The notes under the pieces are model-generated. The model was not told the DNA's origin. It was given only the letters and a program-made list of their open reading frames with translations, and did no database searches. A program made the position numbers and the translations under genes. Shown here piece by piece: positions 1-11,689 of a DNA stretch of 64,000 nt (the first letter of the stretch is position 1; each line of letters begins with the position of its first letter). Origin of the DNA: Edolisoma coerulescens (taxonomy: Eukaryota; Chordata; Aves; Passeriformes; Campephagidae). The DNA is taken from NCBI GenBank assembly GCA_013397115.1, contig VWZW01004687.1, forward strand, positions 445,267-509,266, written 5' to 3'.

Positions 1-616
1 GTTTCTGCCTTTGTAGTGTTGCTTTGTGGAGAACATAGATGACAGGGCTCCTACTTGTTATAAGCACTCATGGAAACACAGCTCCACTGTCTCTCTGTTC
101 TTGAGATGTTCCTACATATTCATCAGCATTTCACAAGTGATGAAGTTTGATCCTGTAAAATTAGGAAGGCTTTGTCTCTGGCTGGGAATTCACAGGGGTG
201 ACAGCTATTTGGTTTTGTTGCTTCACAGCCTTCACATGTGACAAGCAAGCTGCCTTGCCAATGTTTCCATATCACATGCTTCCTCCCAGATTTCCACCGA
301 CTTTGCAACACAATCCCAGTATTATACTACACATCCCATCCCATCAAATTACACCAATAAATATTTGGGTGCCATTTAGTAATTCAAACAGGCAGGTTGC
401 AAGTGGCCTGGCAATAATGATTGTCCTGTCTAAATTCTCATCATGCAGCCACAGCTTTCAGCATTCTATAAATCTTTATCAAAGGAAAATTACTCTCTGC
501 TGCATGTCAAACTTCACCTTCTAAGTATCAAAATACTTGGATTAAATCCATGAAACTGATGCAACTAAGTCAATACTTAGGTCAGTAAATTTCTATTAAG
601 AAAATATGATCAAACA

Positions 617-957
617 CATAGAGTCACAGAGTCATTTTGTTTGGAAAATATCTTTAAGATCATCGAGTACAACCATTGCTCTAGCACTATCAAGTCCACC
701 ACTAAACCATGTCCCTAAGTGTCACATCTACATATCTTTTAAATATCTCCAGAGATGGAGACTCAACCACTTCCTTGGGCACCTATTCCAATGCTTGCCA
801 ACTCTTTCAGTGAAGAAAATTTTCCTAATATCCAATCCAAACTTTCCCGGTGCAAGCTGGAGCCATTTCCTCTCATCCTGTCACATGTTACTTGAGAGGA
901 GAGACTGACCCCCACCTGACCACAACCTGCTTTCATTTGTAGAGAGCAGTAAGAGTT
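617..957 (-). mobile_element. CR1 LINE 3' fragment
   Basis: The sequence reads as the reverse complement of a CR1 3' end. It begins with the degenerate 'gagtcacagagtcat' terminus, then a diverged 'acttccttgggcacctattccaatgcttg' block and the 'tcctaatatccaatccaaact' block typical of bird CR1 tails. It is 5'-truncated and well diverged, so it is an old insertion with no intact reading frame. Confidence 0.85.
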
Positions 958-2080
958 TGACACAGGGTGTAGGGTAACTTAGCCTCAGTGACATCTCCAA
1001 GGCAGATGACCCATCATCCTCATTCTATTCAGTTCCACTTGCAGAGCTTCATACCTGTTATGCCAGGGCACCTCTGAAGGTGGGGTAGTCACAGGGGAGA
1101 CACGCCTGCTGCACTGGGCAGGAACTTGTTGCCGTAGCCCCCCTAGCCTTAAGTCACTGTGCTCAGCCAGGTGAAGAGTGGACAGGGAGTCGTCCATCTC
1201 ATGCATCCTGCCCACCTGTGGGCTGTCTCAGGAAAGGCAGGGTATGATTCTAGCAGTCTGTGTGTATCTCTCTCTCTATCCCTGATACTCCTCAACCTAC
1301 TCGCCTCCTCCAAGAGCTCTGCCACTAAGCAGAGGAGTTCCTTTACCAGAGTGCACCTCTCACAGGTGTGCTCACTGCTGCCAGCTGGTACTGCTTCAGA
1401 GTAGGGCCCACCCTGCAGCCCATCACCTATGTTGGCTCTGAATTTTCCTCACTGCCTTTTAGAAATATGCAATGAAATAACCCCAGTTTCAGCAAAGCAC
1501 TCACATTTACTCTGATGCCTCATGGATTTAGAATTAATCTCTACAAATATGCAAAACAATCGTTTTCATCTGCTTCTATTCAAAGTTGCAGGACATTCTG
1601 AGCTACCTTTAAGCATCAAGAGGCACAACAGCAGCTGCCAGTATCACAGTGGCTTCTATTCTATCTATGTGACCTTCTATTCTGACAGCAAAGGTTATGA
1701 CTTGCTAATGTTTAGTCTCCCACACGTGTGTCCTTGGCTGATGAGGAACACTGCTACACATCAGACAGCTCCAGAATTCATTTGGTGCCCTAAGGAAATG
1801 TCCCATTTTCCCACATTCCCTGACTGTGTTATTGTCTTAATGTTGTCTGTTATGTCAAGACTGTTCTCCATTCTACAAACATGTGAGCTATTTAGATGGG
1901 TCAGACTGAATATCATTTTAGTCAGCATAGTTAATATGTACATTTTAAACTTAATTTTGTCCCCTTGCAGAGAATTAAATTTCATATGAAATATAATTGC
2001 AGGTATGCACTCTTTCCAATAAAAGAAACTAAAGCCTTCTTAGATAAGAAATATTTTTAATTTCATTTTCCTCTGATTTT

Positions 2081-2117
2081 ATATATATTGTATATATGTA
2101 TATACATATATATATAC
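2081..2117. repeat. TA-rich microsatellite
   Basis: An interrupted run of alternating TA dinucleotides with occasional G or C forms a low-complexity, self-complementary tract. It has no coding content. Confidence 0.85.
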
Positions 2118-2237
2118 AAATATTATTTTCATATTTATTACTTAGCATTGTCTGTGTGATAGCAAAACCAAACTGATTCCCATTGTTCTGTGCACTGTAT
2201 AAACCTCCAGTACCCAAAGGGTACCAGTTTGTAAGTC

Positions 2238-2564
2238 ACCAGTTCCAGTACCTAAAGAGAGCCTGGAAGAAAGCTGAAGAGGGACTTTGTACAAGAGCAT
2301 GGAGTGATAGCACAAGGGGGAATGGCTTCCAACTGAAAGATGGTAGGCTAAGACAAGATACTAGGATGAAACTCTTTCCTTTAGGGTGGTGACGCACAGG
2401 TTGCCCAGAGAAGCTGTGGATGCTACATCCCTGCAAGTGCTCAAGGTCACGTTGGATGGGGCTTTGAGCAGCCTGGTCAAAGAGGAAGGTATCTCTGCCC
2501 ATGGCAGGGGGGTTGGACCAAGATTATTTTCAAGGTCCCTTCCAAACCAAGCCATTCTTAGGAA
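2238..2564 (+). mobile_element. CR1 LINE 3' fragment
   Basis: This is a plus-oriented CR1 tail. In order it shows the 'gaagctgaagagggact' segment, 'gttgcccagagaagctgtggatg', 'ctcaaggtca-gttggatggggctttgagcagcctggtc' and 'gggttggacca'. These blocks match the usual order in bird CR1 3' regions. The terminal octamer repeat has been lost and the copy is diverged. Confidence 0.9.
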
Positions 2565-2596
2565 GTCAAAGTTCAAAGATGGAGCAGGAGGTGTAA

Positions 2597-2655
2597 AAGG
2601 ATACAAAAGAGGGAAGAAGAAGGGAAAGAAAAAAAAGAAAAAATTAGAAAAGACA
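2597..2655 (+). repeat. Purine-rich (GA/A-rich) tract
   Basis: About 60 bases are nearly all A or G on the plus strand, directly downstream of the CR1 tail. It is a low-complexity homopurine tract that inflates apparent lysine-rich open frames. Confidence 0.75.
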
Positions 2656-3867
2656 ATTTGGTAAGGTGTATTCACATAATTTCAAGCATCCAGAGTTCAC
2701 TGACCAAATCTTATTTACTGGTAAGGCCCTCATTTTCCTCTTTGAATGAAGAATATGGGTTCCTGCCCCAAATGGCTTTCTGGAGAATCTGACCTTAACA
2801 AGTGTGACCTGACTTGACAGAATCTATTTTTATCCATTTACTGAAGAGTTAAACCTGAGTGACTTGTTGTCTAAACTAACTGCATAAATCAGATGACTAA
2901 GAGGGCGGATGGGAGGAAGTTGTACCTTGATACACCTAAGAAAAAGACATATAATAAGAAGTATATAATAGTTATTCACAAAGGCACAAGCACAGATGCC
3001 AGCTTGCTGTTACCAGCTTATACTTTAAATTATGCTTTATAACACTGATGAATTGTGAGGAGTGGCTGGAAGAACTTTGTAAGTTATACATAACATCTTG
3101 GAAATTTTCCAAGCATAAGTAGCAGCATAGGAGAAAATATCATTTGTGCAATAAAGAACAAGTGATCAAGTTGACAACACTGTCAGAGTAAAGAACAAAA
3201 TAATGTTTACTAGATAATAAGCCACTCAGAGAATATGGAGCTAATTCTGGGAAAGATTGAAAATTATAGAAATTCATGGTAAGAGATATTCATTGGAAAG
3301 GGTATGAGTTCAGGTAAGTCCAAGAGTTTCGTGGACTGCTTTAGAGTTAAGGTAATCCACTAAACAAGCAAAGTTTCCTATCACCATTAAGTGCTGCAAG
3401 TATTTTTACTAACTATTCAGCTATTCATTTCTCTCCTGAATCTTGGTGGGTTTTCTATATATGGTTAAACACTCAGATTCAAACATAACCTCTTTAGCTG
3501 CCTCAGCTGCTTAGTGTGCCTAACATCACTTTGAAAACTTGTATTTATCAGTTACAACAGTAGTACACTTCAAAGCAATCATTTTTATCAAGTATGCCCC
3601 ATTAAATGGTTGATTAATCAAATGGAGTTGGGTTGTGAATGATAAAAATCATTACTCACAGGTATATGAAAGAAGAATTACATGTCCATCAAAACCTGAC
3701 AAAATTTACCACTGGCAAAACCAGACAAAAATCCATTTGCTTTCATGGAGCAGTAATTGTTAAGGCCAGAATTGGTCTTGTCCCTGAAGCCATACTAAGC
3801 ACTTCTTAATAACTGCCCTAAAGCAACATGATTTCTCATTTGAAAATAAATTTTTAAATGTGTTTAC

Positions 3868-4140
3868 TTTATAAAAACTCCACACTGAAAGACATGAACT
3901 AGAAAAACCAATTTCAGCTTCCCAGTATCAGTACCTTCCCAGTCGTTTTTAAACCACTCATAACTAAATGTCTGAGTTATTAATGATGAAAGACCTCTAA
4001 AACACAGAATCAATATACTCCAAGAATATTGTCCTTGACAGAAACATCTACTAGCTACCCAAAAGTCCACTCCAATATCAACTACATAAATTATCATTCC
4101 ACCAACTAAAATAAACAAAATTCTGCTTAGTAAATTTCAT
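3868..4140 (-). CDS. XKR9: XKR9 first coding exon (XK-related protein 9), frame-broken
   Basis: XKR9 is a multi-pass plasma-membrane protein of the XK/XKR family, whose caspase-activated members scramble phosphatidylserine. Read on the minus strand, the exon opens with ATG at 4140-4138 and eight codons giving MKFTKQNF, very like the mammalian XKR9 start. It then continues one base out of frame as a hydrophobic first membrane segment (GMIIYVVDIGVDFWVAS), a GQY motif, FSYEWFK and a terminal QCGVFIK. These are XKR9 hallmarks in the right order. Removing one base after codon 8 restores exact colinearity with the family, so I read this as a one-base insertion, either real or a sequencing error. 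The exon ends at a good donor (AAA|GTAAAC, GT at 3867-3866). Later exons should lie at lower coordinates; I found none in 1-3860, so they are probably outside the window. The placement, divergent from LACTB2, supports the identification. Confidence 0.85.
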
Positions 4141-5934
4141 CATATGTGAAACTGCCGCTGTTGTCATTCTCTCCTTACTCCATGTAAAGGAATCTAAATG
4201 CTCTCCTACAATAGAGTCTTTTTCCTGACAATACCCCCTGCTCATATTGCATTATACAAAGGCAAGTTGGGTTATCCATTTTTATTATGGCAAAGGGACT
4301 TGCATTTTTCCATGCTCTTGATTTCAATACTAAATTAACTTCTAAAATACACATCTATTCTAAAAAAGGTAAATGTAAATTATCTTTTTAATTGATGGAG
4401 TCATTCTTCATTACCGGTTCCTAAAAAGAAGAAAAAAAAAGATTAGCAGTAACAATATCTTCATCATTTAAAATATCATACAGCAATTCTCATGACCATC
4501 TGAACAGGCAAGTACAAAATGCAGAATGTGCTGAGATACCAGTGAACAATCAGCCCAAGAGAGCTGCATTTCTGAACCTGCTGAGGTCACCTGCCCTCCC
4601 AAACAGCGACTCTCCACTCAAGCAGCTACTGAGATAATTCCTAAGAGTTGCAAACCACTAAAAAACATGCAAGTTTTTAAAAGCAGCTTATGGAAAAAAG
4701 ACTAATTCCTTCCCACAACTGTCATAATTTCTGAGCTCTTCTCCTTTACTGTGCACAGCACAAAACATTGAGAAAACTTTTGTCTTGACTACACACCATG
4801 GTATCAGAATTTGGCAATTTCCGACTGTCTTACTGCATTTGTGCGCATACATCCAGTGTTTTCATCATTCCTGCTTGGTTTCCCACGTGCAGTAAGAAAG
4901 TGCTGAATAGGACAGCAGCTCTCCTGTTAAAGAGGCTTGTAAGGGGCCAGACCTAGACCAGTCTATACTTCTTTGAGAAATGTCTTCCAAGTTGTGTGTA
5001 GCTACACATAGAGGATTTAACCACACAGTTCACTGCAAAGATAATTAATTTATAGTCAGAACTACATTTTACATTGCCCAACACTGCAAGGATTCTTGTG
5101 ACCTCTTTAGGTAGTCCTTAAACATCTTTCCTCTGTATTTGATCTGGGGTATTTGCCAGGTGAAACGGAAAAGCTATAAGGCAGTACATTCTTTTTCTCA
5201 TTCATGTCCACCTCTGCAAAGCTATAAAGTTAAAATTACAAAGTCCCTTTATTTCATTTACATATCTTAGGAAAAAGCTGGCAGAAAACCCAAAGGATGG
5301 GATGCAGGGCATGCCAAAGCTGGGCTGGTGCCAGTGCCAAACAGCTGCAGACAATGCATGGGGAACAGCTGCGCCAGAGAACTTGGAGCAGGGGAAGGGC
5401 ATGTGGAGGCAGGTCCCTTTGGATTTTGTGAATTTAGGCACACTGCCACAGAGGAATGAAATGAGAGAATCGGTTAATAACCCATAAACAAAGGTGATGA
5501 CTGTTCTTTGCTTGGGTTGACTGGGCTCATTTTCACTGCAACCTAGGTACAAGCCCAAAAAAGAGAACTTAAGGTCTTAATTTACGAATGAAGATATGTG
5601 GGAATATAACAGCCTGAAAAGGTACTGAGTGTATGGATTATTTTTTTGGATCTAGGCCTGAGCTATTTCTAGCCTCTTGTTCTATCTCCTACTTAGGTTT
5701 CATGTCCTGGCCCAGAAGAGGTCAGAAAGATCAGGCAATCTTGTAGCTGGGATAGTTGCAATCCTTTCTCTGTTCTTTCCTATTCTCTCCAGTAAAATAC
5801 CACTAATCTGCAAATCACTAACACAATTTATATCCAATTCACAGTTAGATTCTGGGAAGTGGGCTTCAGTACAAAGTCCAGCATAAAATGAACTCTGTGT
5901 TTACAAACACAAAAAGACAAGTTAACCATGAGCC

Positions 5935-6537
5935 AGCAATGTGGCCAATGGCAAATGGCATTGTGGGGTGCACTACGAACAGTGTGGCCAGCAGGTCGAG
6001 AGTGGTTATTCTCCCCCTCTACTCTGCCCTGGTGAGGCTGCATCTGGAATACTGTGTCCTGTTCTGAGCTCCCCGGTTCAATAAAGGCAAGGGATAACTG
6101 AAGAGGGTCCAGCAGAGGGTTACAAAGATGTTTAGGGGACTGGAGCATCTCTCTCATGAGAACAGGCTGAGCAAGCTGGTTCTGTTCCAGCTGGAGAAGA
6201 GGCAACTGAGAGGGGATCTTTTCAATGAACACAAATATCTTAAGGCCAGATGTCAACAAGATGGGACCAGACCCTTTTCAGTGACTCCCAGCAACAGGAC
6301 AACAGTCAATGGGCACAAATTGAAACACAGGGAGTTCCATCTGAATATGAGGAAAAACTTTACTTTAGAGACTGGAACAGGCTCCCCAATGGTTGTGGAG
6401 TCTCCTTCTCTGGAGATATTCAAAACCTGCCTGGATGCAATCCTGTGCAAGCTGTTACAGGGGAACCTGCTTTAGCAGGGGGGTTGGATTAGGTGATCTT
6501 CAGAAGGCTCTTCCAACCTCAATTGCTTTGTGACTCT
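5935..6537 (+). mobile_element. CR1 LINE 3' end, ~600 bp
   Basis: A long plus-oriented CR1 tail reads 'ctactctgccctggtgaggctgcatctggaatactgtgtcc', then 'gggttacaaagatg', 'gagaacaggctgagcaagctgg', 'gaggaaaaactttacttt' and 'ggttggattaggtgatctt'. It ends in the CR1-type terminus 'tttgtgactctga' near 6537. The open frames across it (for example 6128-6475) are CR1-derived, not host genes. Confidence 0.93.
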
Positions 6538-9052
6538 GAATTTTTTATATCTGAAAATTTGTGTATGAACCAGCTTAAGAGTTTTTTGCTAGGGTTCATT
6601 CAAGAGAATTCCAAAGGAAACTGTATTTACTCTATATAACAACGTGTCATTCTGCAACTTGAGTACCACCTTTGTCAAGCTGTATCCGTGGTTTTTATAA
6701 CAGATTAAAAACAAAAACAAACATTAAATGAAACAAAACAAGCAATTTCACTATTTGACTGTTACAGGAAGAACAACAGTTACAGGTCAGTCCACACCTG
6801 GATTCAAACACAAAGTTCTTTTAGAGACAATTTATGGCCAAATTAGGCAAGATACCAAGGTTCACATTTAATGACTAATACTGTACCAAACATTCAAGTG
6901 GCAAGGAGTAGCCTCTAATTTTGCATCTGAAATGAATAAAAAAGTAACAGGATTCCTCCCTCTTTACAATCCCACCATCCCTTTTGTATGCAAGCACTTC
7001 ACAAAGAGGAATATGAGAAAGGAAGTTTTACAGGCAGACTCCTATGAAATAACAGCATGAAGAGTAGCTGTGAGCCAGGTGATTTCTACTTCTGACAAGC
7101 CTACTGTCCAAATTACTGTCATGTCAGCAGCCTGCAGGTCTGTCTGGACAGGACATCTTGGTGCTATTTGAAGCCATCAGGTAAGCTGAGATAAATGAAG
7201 AACCATGCATTATCAAGCATGTCAGCTTGCTCACTGTCTCACAATTAGTTTGAATAAGAAATCTAGTCCTGAAAGAGCCTTAGAATGCTTGAGAAGACAC
7301 AAGGTTTATATTTTGCTCACGGCAACCTAAAAATAATTCTACCTGAGACTCACAAATCTGTGTTCACAAATTTCCATTGTCTTAATTCCAAATCCAAGCA
7401 CCAACGCCTGCTCACAGGTGCACATGAAATCACTGTTGAAGATCCTAGCCTGTAATAGACCTATAGTTTATGCATCATAGCACTCCAAAGAGCACCACAG
7501 TCTCATGTACCAGGTGGGGTTCAATTAAGTGCCACAGGAGAGAGTGTCTTGTATCACTCTGAATTACATTGTCCCCAGTCTTATTAAACATATGAGATCT
7601 AACATGACAGGAGCAGGAAGAGTAAACTGTCTGTCAGTCAACATAAGTATAAGCCCACTCTAAAAACTAACATACTTCTACAGAATCATTTTGTGATAAA
7701 GCAGAAACAAAAAAAAACGTGATTAGCAAGGCCTTCAGTTCTCACTATTCATTTAAAATTCTATTAAAAATGCAGATACCTTAACACTGGCCATGAATAG
7801 AGGGTTTTTTCGCTTCAAAAACTGTAGATTTCCATATTCACAGGTTTCCCATCCATACTTCTACAAGACTTGCAATCCAAGGAAATTAAAGGGCTTACTG
7901 ATTTAACACAAAGTGAAACTCAAATCATATGGAAACCATGTGACACAGTTAATGATTTGCTATCTGTAAAGAACTGTCCTCTTATGATTGTATTACAAAA
8001 ATTCTATTCTAAAAATTTGGTATAGAAGTCCCTGTTTACAATTAATACTAAGTTTAACAGATTTTAAATTTCTCTTCAATAAAATCATCTAACAATTTAC
8101 TACATAAAAGTTTAAAAAACACTTTTCCTCTGTATGTTTCTATATCTGTGTATTCATTTTCAAATTCAGACTTTTTTTCATTAGACCTGTTGACCAAAAG
8201 CCAATAGATAATTTCTGCAAACACAAGTACATGTGTGTGTGTTTACATGTATATGTTTTCTTACATATATTCATTCATTTATTTGTACACTCATGTATAT
8301 AGCCCAAAGATTTACGCAAAAAGAACTATCTTTTTGGCTATAGTTGAAAACTGCAGCACAATGCGCTTTAAAAAAATCCTTTCTGTGCAACGATGCATGA
8401 AGAGACTGCACACGGCCAAGGACAGGTGATTAAAATAGTTTTTCTCGGGTAAAACTACTAAAACTACAGGTGTTTGCAAGAGTCTGCTCCAGCTGAGCTG
8501 TTGGTACTCAACATGAAACTTTTATGCGTGTTTAAAATAGCTGCAGGGTACAAGGCACAGGTGTGATTCTGCCTCTATGACTGTGCTGCACAGGAGGATG
8601 CACCCTCAGCCTGTAGCTTTTCTAGCTCTTAGGACAGGAGGTTCAATCCTCAGTGTCTTCACAATGAACATGATATCAATGCTTGTCTTTTTTGGTGTGC
8701 CTTCCTGCTTCTCCCTTATACTTTAGAAAGTCCTAGTCCTAAGCAGTCCTTAAAGTGCTTGAAACACCATTAAGTCGGCCAAGTCACAAACTCACTGCTG
8801 TGACCTTTGCTATAATAAAAAGAGTGACAAAAACTCTATGGCACAGAGGGAGGGGCAAGGTTTGTGTACCTGATTTTTGGAGTGTAAATCAAGGAGCCCA
8901 CAAGATAAATTACTGGCTGGATGATTTATTTCTTTTCTGGTTAGACTTGGCATGAAAGCAAGCACAATTCTAAATTGTGACAAATCTATGGCATTCAGTA
9001 AATATCCTTTTATTTGCTTCCAAATGTGGTAGGAAGGACCCTTTATAGGCAT

Positions 9053-9165
9053 TGATGAGCCTTCTGTTCTCCAGACTAGACAGCACCAGCTCTTTCAGCC
9101 TTTCCTTATTAGAGAGATGTCCCAGGCCCTTCACCATCCCCCCCCTAATCATCTCCCACAAAGGT
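9053..9165 (-). mobile_element. CR1 LINE internal fragment
   Basis: This short antisense piece matches the CR1 block 'ccttctgttctccagactagacagcaccagctctttcagcctttcctta' followed by 'gagatgtcccaggccctt'. Both ends fade into unrecognised AT-rich DNA, so it is an old fragment truncated on both sides. Confidence 0.75.
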
Positions 9166-9910
9166 GCTGATCTGACTTTTTTACATTTTCTATGCAATGT
9201 TGCCTCTCCATGCAGGAATCTTGCAGCCCATGGCCTTTCTCTCTGCAAACTCTGCTTCTCTTCTTTTTGGTTTAAGGTCTTTTTACTCATCTCTGTACCA
9301 GATAAAAAGAATAAAAATAAAATGAAACATAAAGAAAAATTCTGCAAGTAAAAAATCCTCTCAACAAGACATTTACATGCCAATGGCTATGAAGATAAGT
9401 CTCTCAAGACATTTTCTATCTGCTGTTCAATTGATTCAGACTAATTATTTCAGAACTACATGCTTGTGCTTAGTTCTATTAGGTTATTACACAGCCACAG
9501 ATGAGAGGCATTTATCCTCAACATTTATGCTTAAAATGTGAAAAAAAATCCAAGTGCCAGTACTCAAAGATTTCTTGAGTGCTAAAAATTCAAACAGTGA
9601 CCTTGTGGGATTTTCAGAAATATCAGTCTGTGTCTTCTGTATCTCATAGTTGTTACAAAATTAATCATTGTATATCACCAACAATTTAATTTTAGGTTTA
9701 TTGAAACTCAGCTGGTTTTGGTAATCTACCCTCTTCAGAACGTTTTTCCCCTCAAAAATTTAACAATGCAAAACAGTCAGAGAATGAAAAGAACTTGAGG
9801 GTGTACACTCATCTTTTCTTGTACCACATCAGAGCATAATAGCAGGACTTTTAGGCTACGTGCCTATTAACCTCTGCATTATAAGAGAAACAACCGATTT
9901 TTTTAAACAG

Positions 9911-10161
9911 ATGGGCTTGTGAAGGACATGAAGATGATCAAAGAACCCGTTCTTCGTTCTCCAAAGGCACCATTGCTGCCACCTACAGATGAAACAAATT
10001 CACAACTCCTGCCTAAATCAGAAAACGCTTTATTACAAGACAGCAACAGCAGTAACAAGTATTCCCCGGCGAACAAGTCTACAGCTCCCCAAACAATTCT
10101 TAATTTGGAAAAAAAACCCAGTCTTGTTAAAAATAATGGCACCTTACTGAGTTATCAATGA
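9911..10161 (+). CDS. Unidentified exon-like open frame (possible terminal exon)
   Basis: I do not recognise this product. The frame is open for 83 codons in AT-rich DNA and ends at TGA (10159-10161). It starts exactly after a good acceptor (run of T then AAACAG at 9910), with an in-frame TAA just before it. The peptide is hydrophilic and rich in K, P, S and N, beginning GLVKDMKMIKEPVL and ending KNNGTLLSYQ, without membrane segments or known motifs. That resembles a disordered C-terminal tail. It contains several CpGs, unusual for the surrounding DNA, and AATAAA-type signals occur at about 10570-10586. It lies inside the inferred XKR9 intron on the opposite strand. It could be the last exon of an unannotated gene, a retrocopied fragment, or chance. 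The opposite strand is also open here, which weakens the case. Confidence 0.35.
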
Positions 10162-11036
10162 CATGTAAAATTCAGATAAATAATTTTCAAAATCCTCTCT
10201 AAACATTCAGAATTTTCTTAAAAATAGAAAACCACTTAAAAACACAACCTGCCTTGGCTTAGGTAGTAGCTTCTTCTAATGACTAAACTAAACTTTACCT
10301 GAAGACTGAAAATCGGTTGAATGCACCAATAGCTATACAAATATGTTACAAAATAAGCATAAGAGGGTACCTCGGGATTAGGTAAATTCAGGTGTAGTCA
10401 CAGCTTCTTACAAATGAGCATATAGGGACATGATATGGGGAGAGACTGAAATATTGTGTATTGGGTTTTCTTGATTATTTTGGTAGCATACTTGCACACA
10501 TAAAAGTTTCTTTCCTTTGACCTGAAACATCCCTTCTGTTGTCTGTAGTTCATGCTTTAATGAACATGAAAATAAAAAATAAAATAATGGGTTTATATCT
10601 TGAACAAGTAAAAAGCAAAGATTTATCAGATAAATCAAGGAAATTGGCTTGAAGGCCTAAATATAGGGATTATCAATATCAGTGGTAAAGCTTCTGGCTG
10701 TGGCTTTGTATTGCTATGATCATCTTATAACAGGTAACATATGAGATCTTATTTAAGCGTAAAACAAGCAGATAATATTTGAGGTACTAATACTGGTAAA
10801 GTTCCCCACAGTAATATTACCTGCTTTTATTTCAGGTTAAATTATGTTTATTCTTCATTTACAGGTAGTTTAAGGAGATAAGTCTGCCCTATTTTCTTTG
10901 ACAATATCACTTGAAAGGTAATTAATCTAGGGTTTCAGAGGAGATGCTGAAAAGCCAAACAGGTAAATTTCAGCATGTTGCAGGTTTGCTGCTTGCAAAC
11001 ACAGTATTTCTACTTGGATGATGGTAACATAATTTC

Positions 11037-11513
11037 ACAAAATCACAGAATGGCTGAGCTGGGAAGGGACCACTGGAGTTCATGTTTTAAGTCCCCAGCT
11101 CAAGCAGGGCCACCTAGAGCCAGTTGCCCAGAACCGTGTCCAGATGAGTTTTGAGCATCACCAAGGATGGAAATACCACAACTTCCCTGGGCTCCCTGTG
11201 CCAACTCTTGGTCATCCACACAGTGAAAAAGTGCTTCCTGATGTACAGAGTGAACATCCTGTGTTCCAGTTTGTGCCCATTGCCTCTGGTCCTGGCACTG
11301 GGCACCATGACAGGACCTGAGGCAATGGCACTGTGACAGAGCCTGGCTCTGTCCACTACACATTCTCTCTGCAGGTTTTTGATGAGATTTTCCTGAGCCT
11401 GTTTTTCTCCAGGCTGGACAGTCCCAGCTCTCTCAGCTTTTCCTCACGAAAGAGATGCTCCAGTCCCTTCCTCACCTTAGTGACCCTTTGCTGGACGCTC
11501 TCCAGTAGCTCTC
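11037..11513 (-). mobile_element. CR1 LINE 3' end, ~480 bp
   Basis: This antisense CR1 copy begins with the canonical terminus 'aaatcacagaatggctgagctgggaagggacc'. It runs through 'gtgaaaaagtgcttcctgatgt', 'gcccattgcctctggtcctgg' and 'ttctccaggctggacagtcccagctctctcagc' to 'cctttgctggacgctctccagtagctc'. It lies about 475 bp upstream of the LACTB2 start codon, close to the CpG island edge. Confidence 0.95.
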
Positions 11514-11689
11514 AAATTTAATTAAAAATGCTGAATCCTAGATAGCTCCTATGTGCTGTGCAGGAGCACACACAGCTCCTACATACGCTGCAAGTGGGTG
11601 CATTCCTGGGATACAGAGAAGGTGTATCTGTCTCTTACAACAAATTCCTCTGGAAAAAGCCGTCAGAGCAGGACATGCCTCTCACTGGG

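Larger units (their letters stand above)
1..3867 (-). other. XKR9: XKR9 intron downstream of first coding exon
   Basis: This AT-rich stretch follows the donor of the first XKR9 coding exon on the minus strand, so it is most simply XKR9 intron. I looked for the next XKR9 exon, which should carry a YWFALK-like start and an LEGCPQL-like segment, and did not see it. The stretch holds two CR1 fragments, a TA-rich microsatellite and a purine tract, each listed separately. The remainder shows no feature I can support. Confidence 0.5.

Noticed and set aside
1522..1989. 155-codon plus-strand open frame
   Set aside because: Composition is like translated AT-rich intron, with no motif or splice signals that make sense. 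It lies in the inferred XKR9 intron on the other strand.
1..3860. Remaining XKR9 exons
   Set aside because: I searched the minus strand for family motifs after the first exon and found none, so I did not annotate any.
6128..6492. Overlapping frames of 80-115 codons
   Set aside because: They lie entirely in the CR1 3' end.
9903..10142. 79-codon minus-strand frame opposite the orphan exon candidate
   Set aside because: It has no splice context for XKR9 and does not resemble XKR9. The plus strand has the better exon signals, but I kept this as a caution there.
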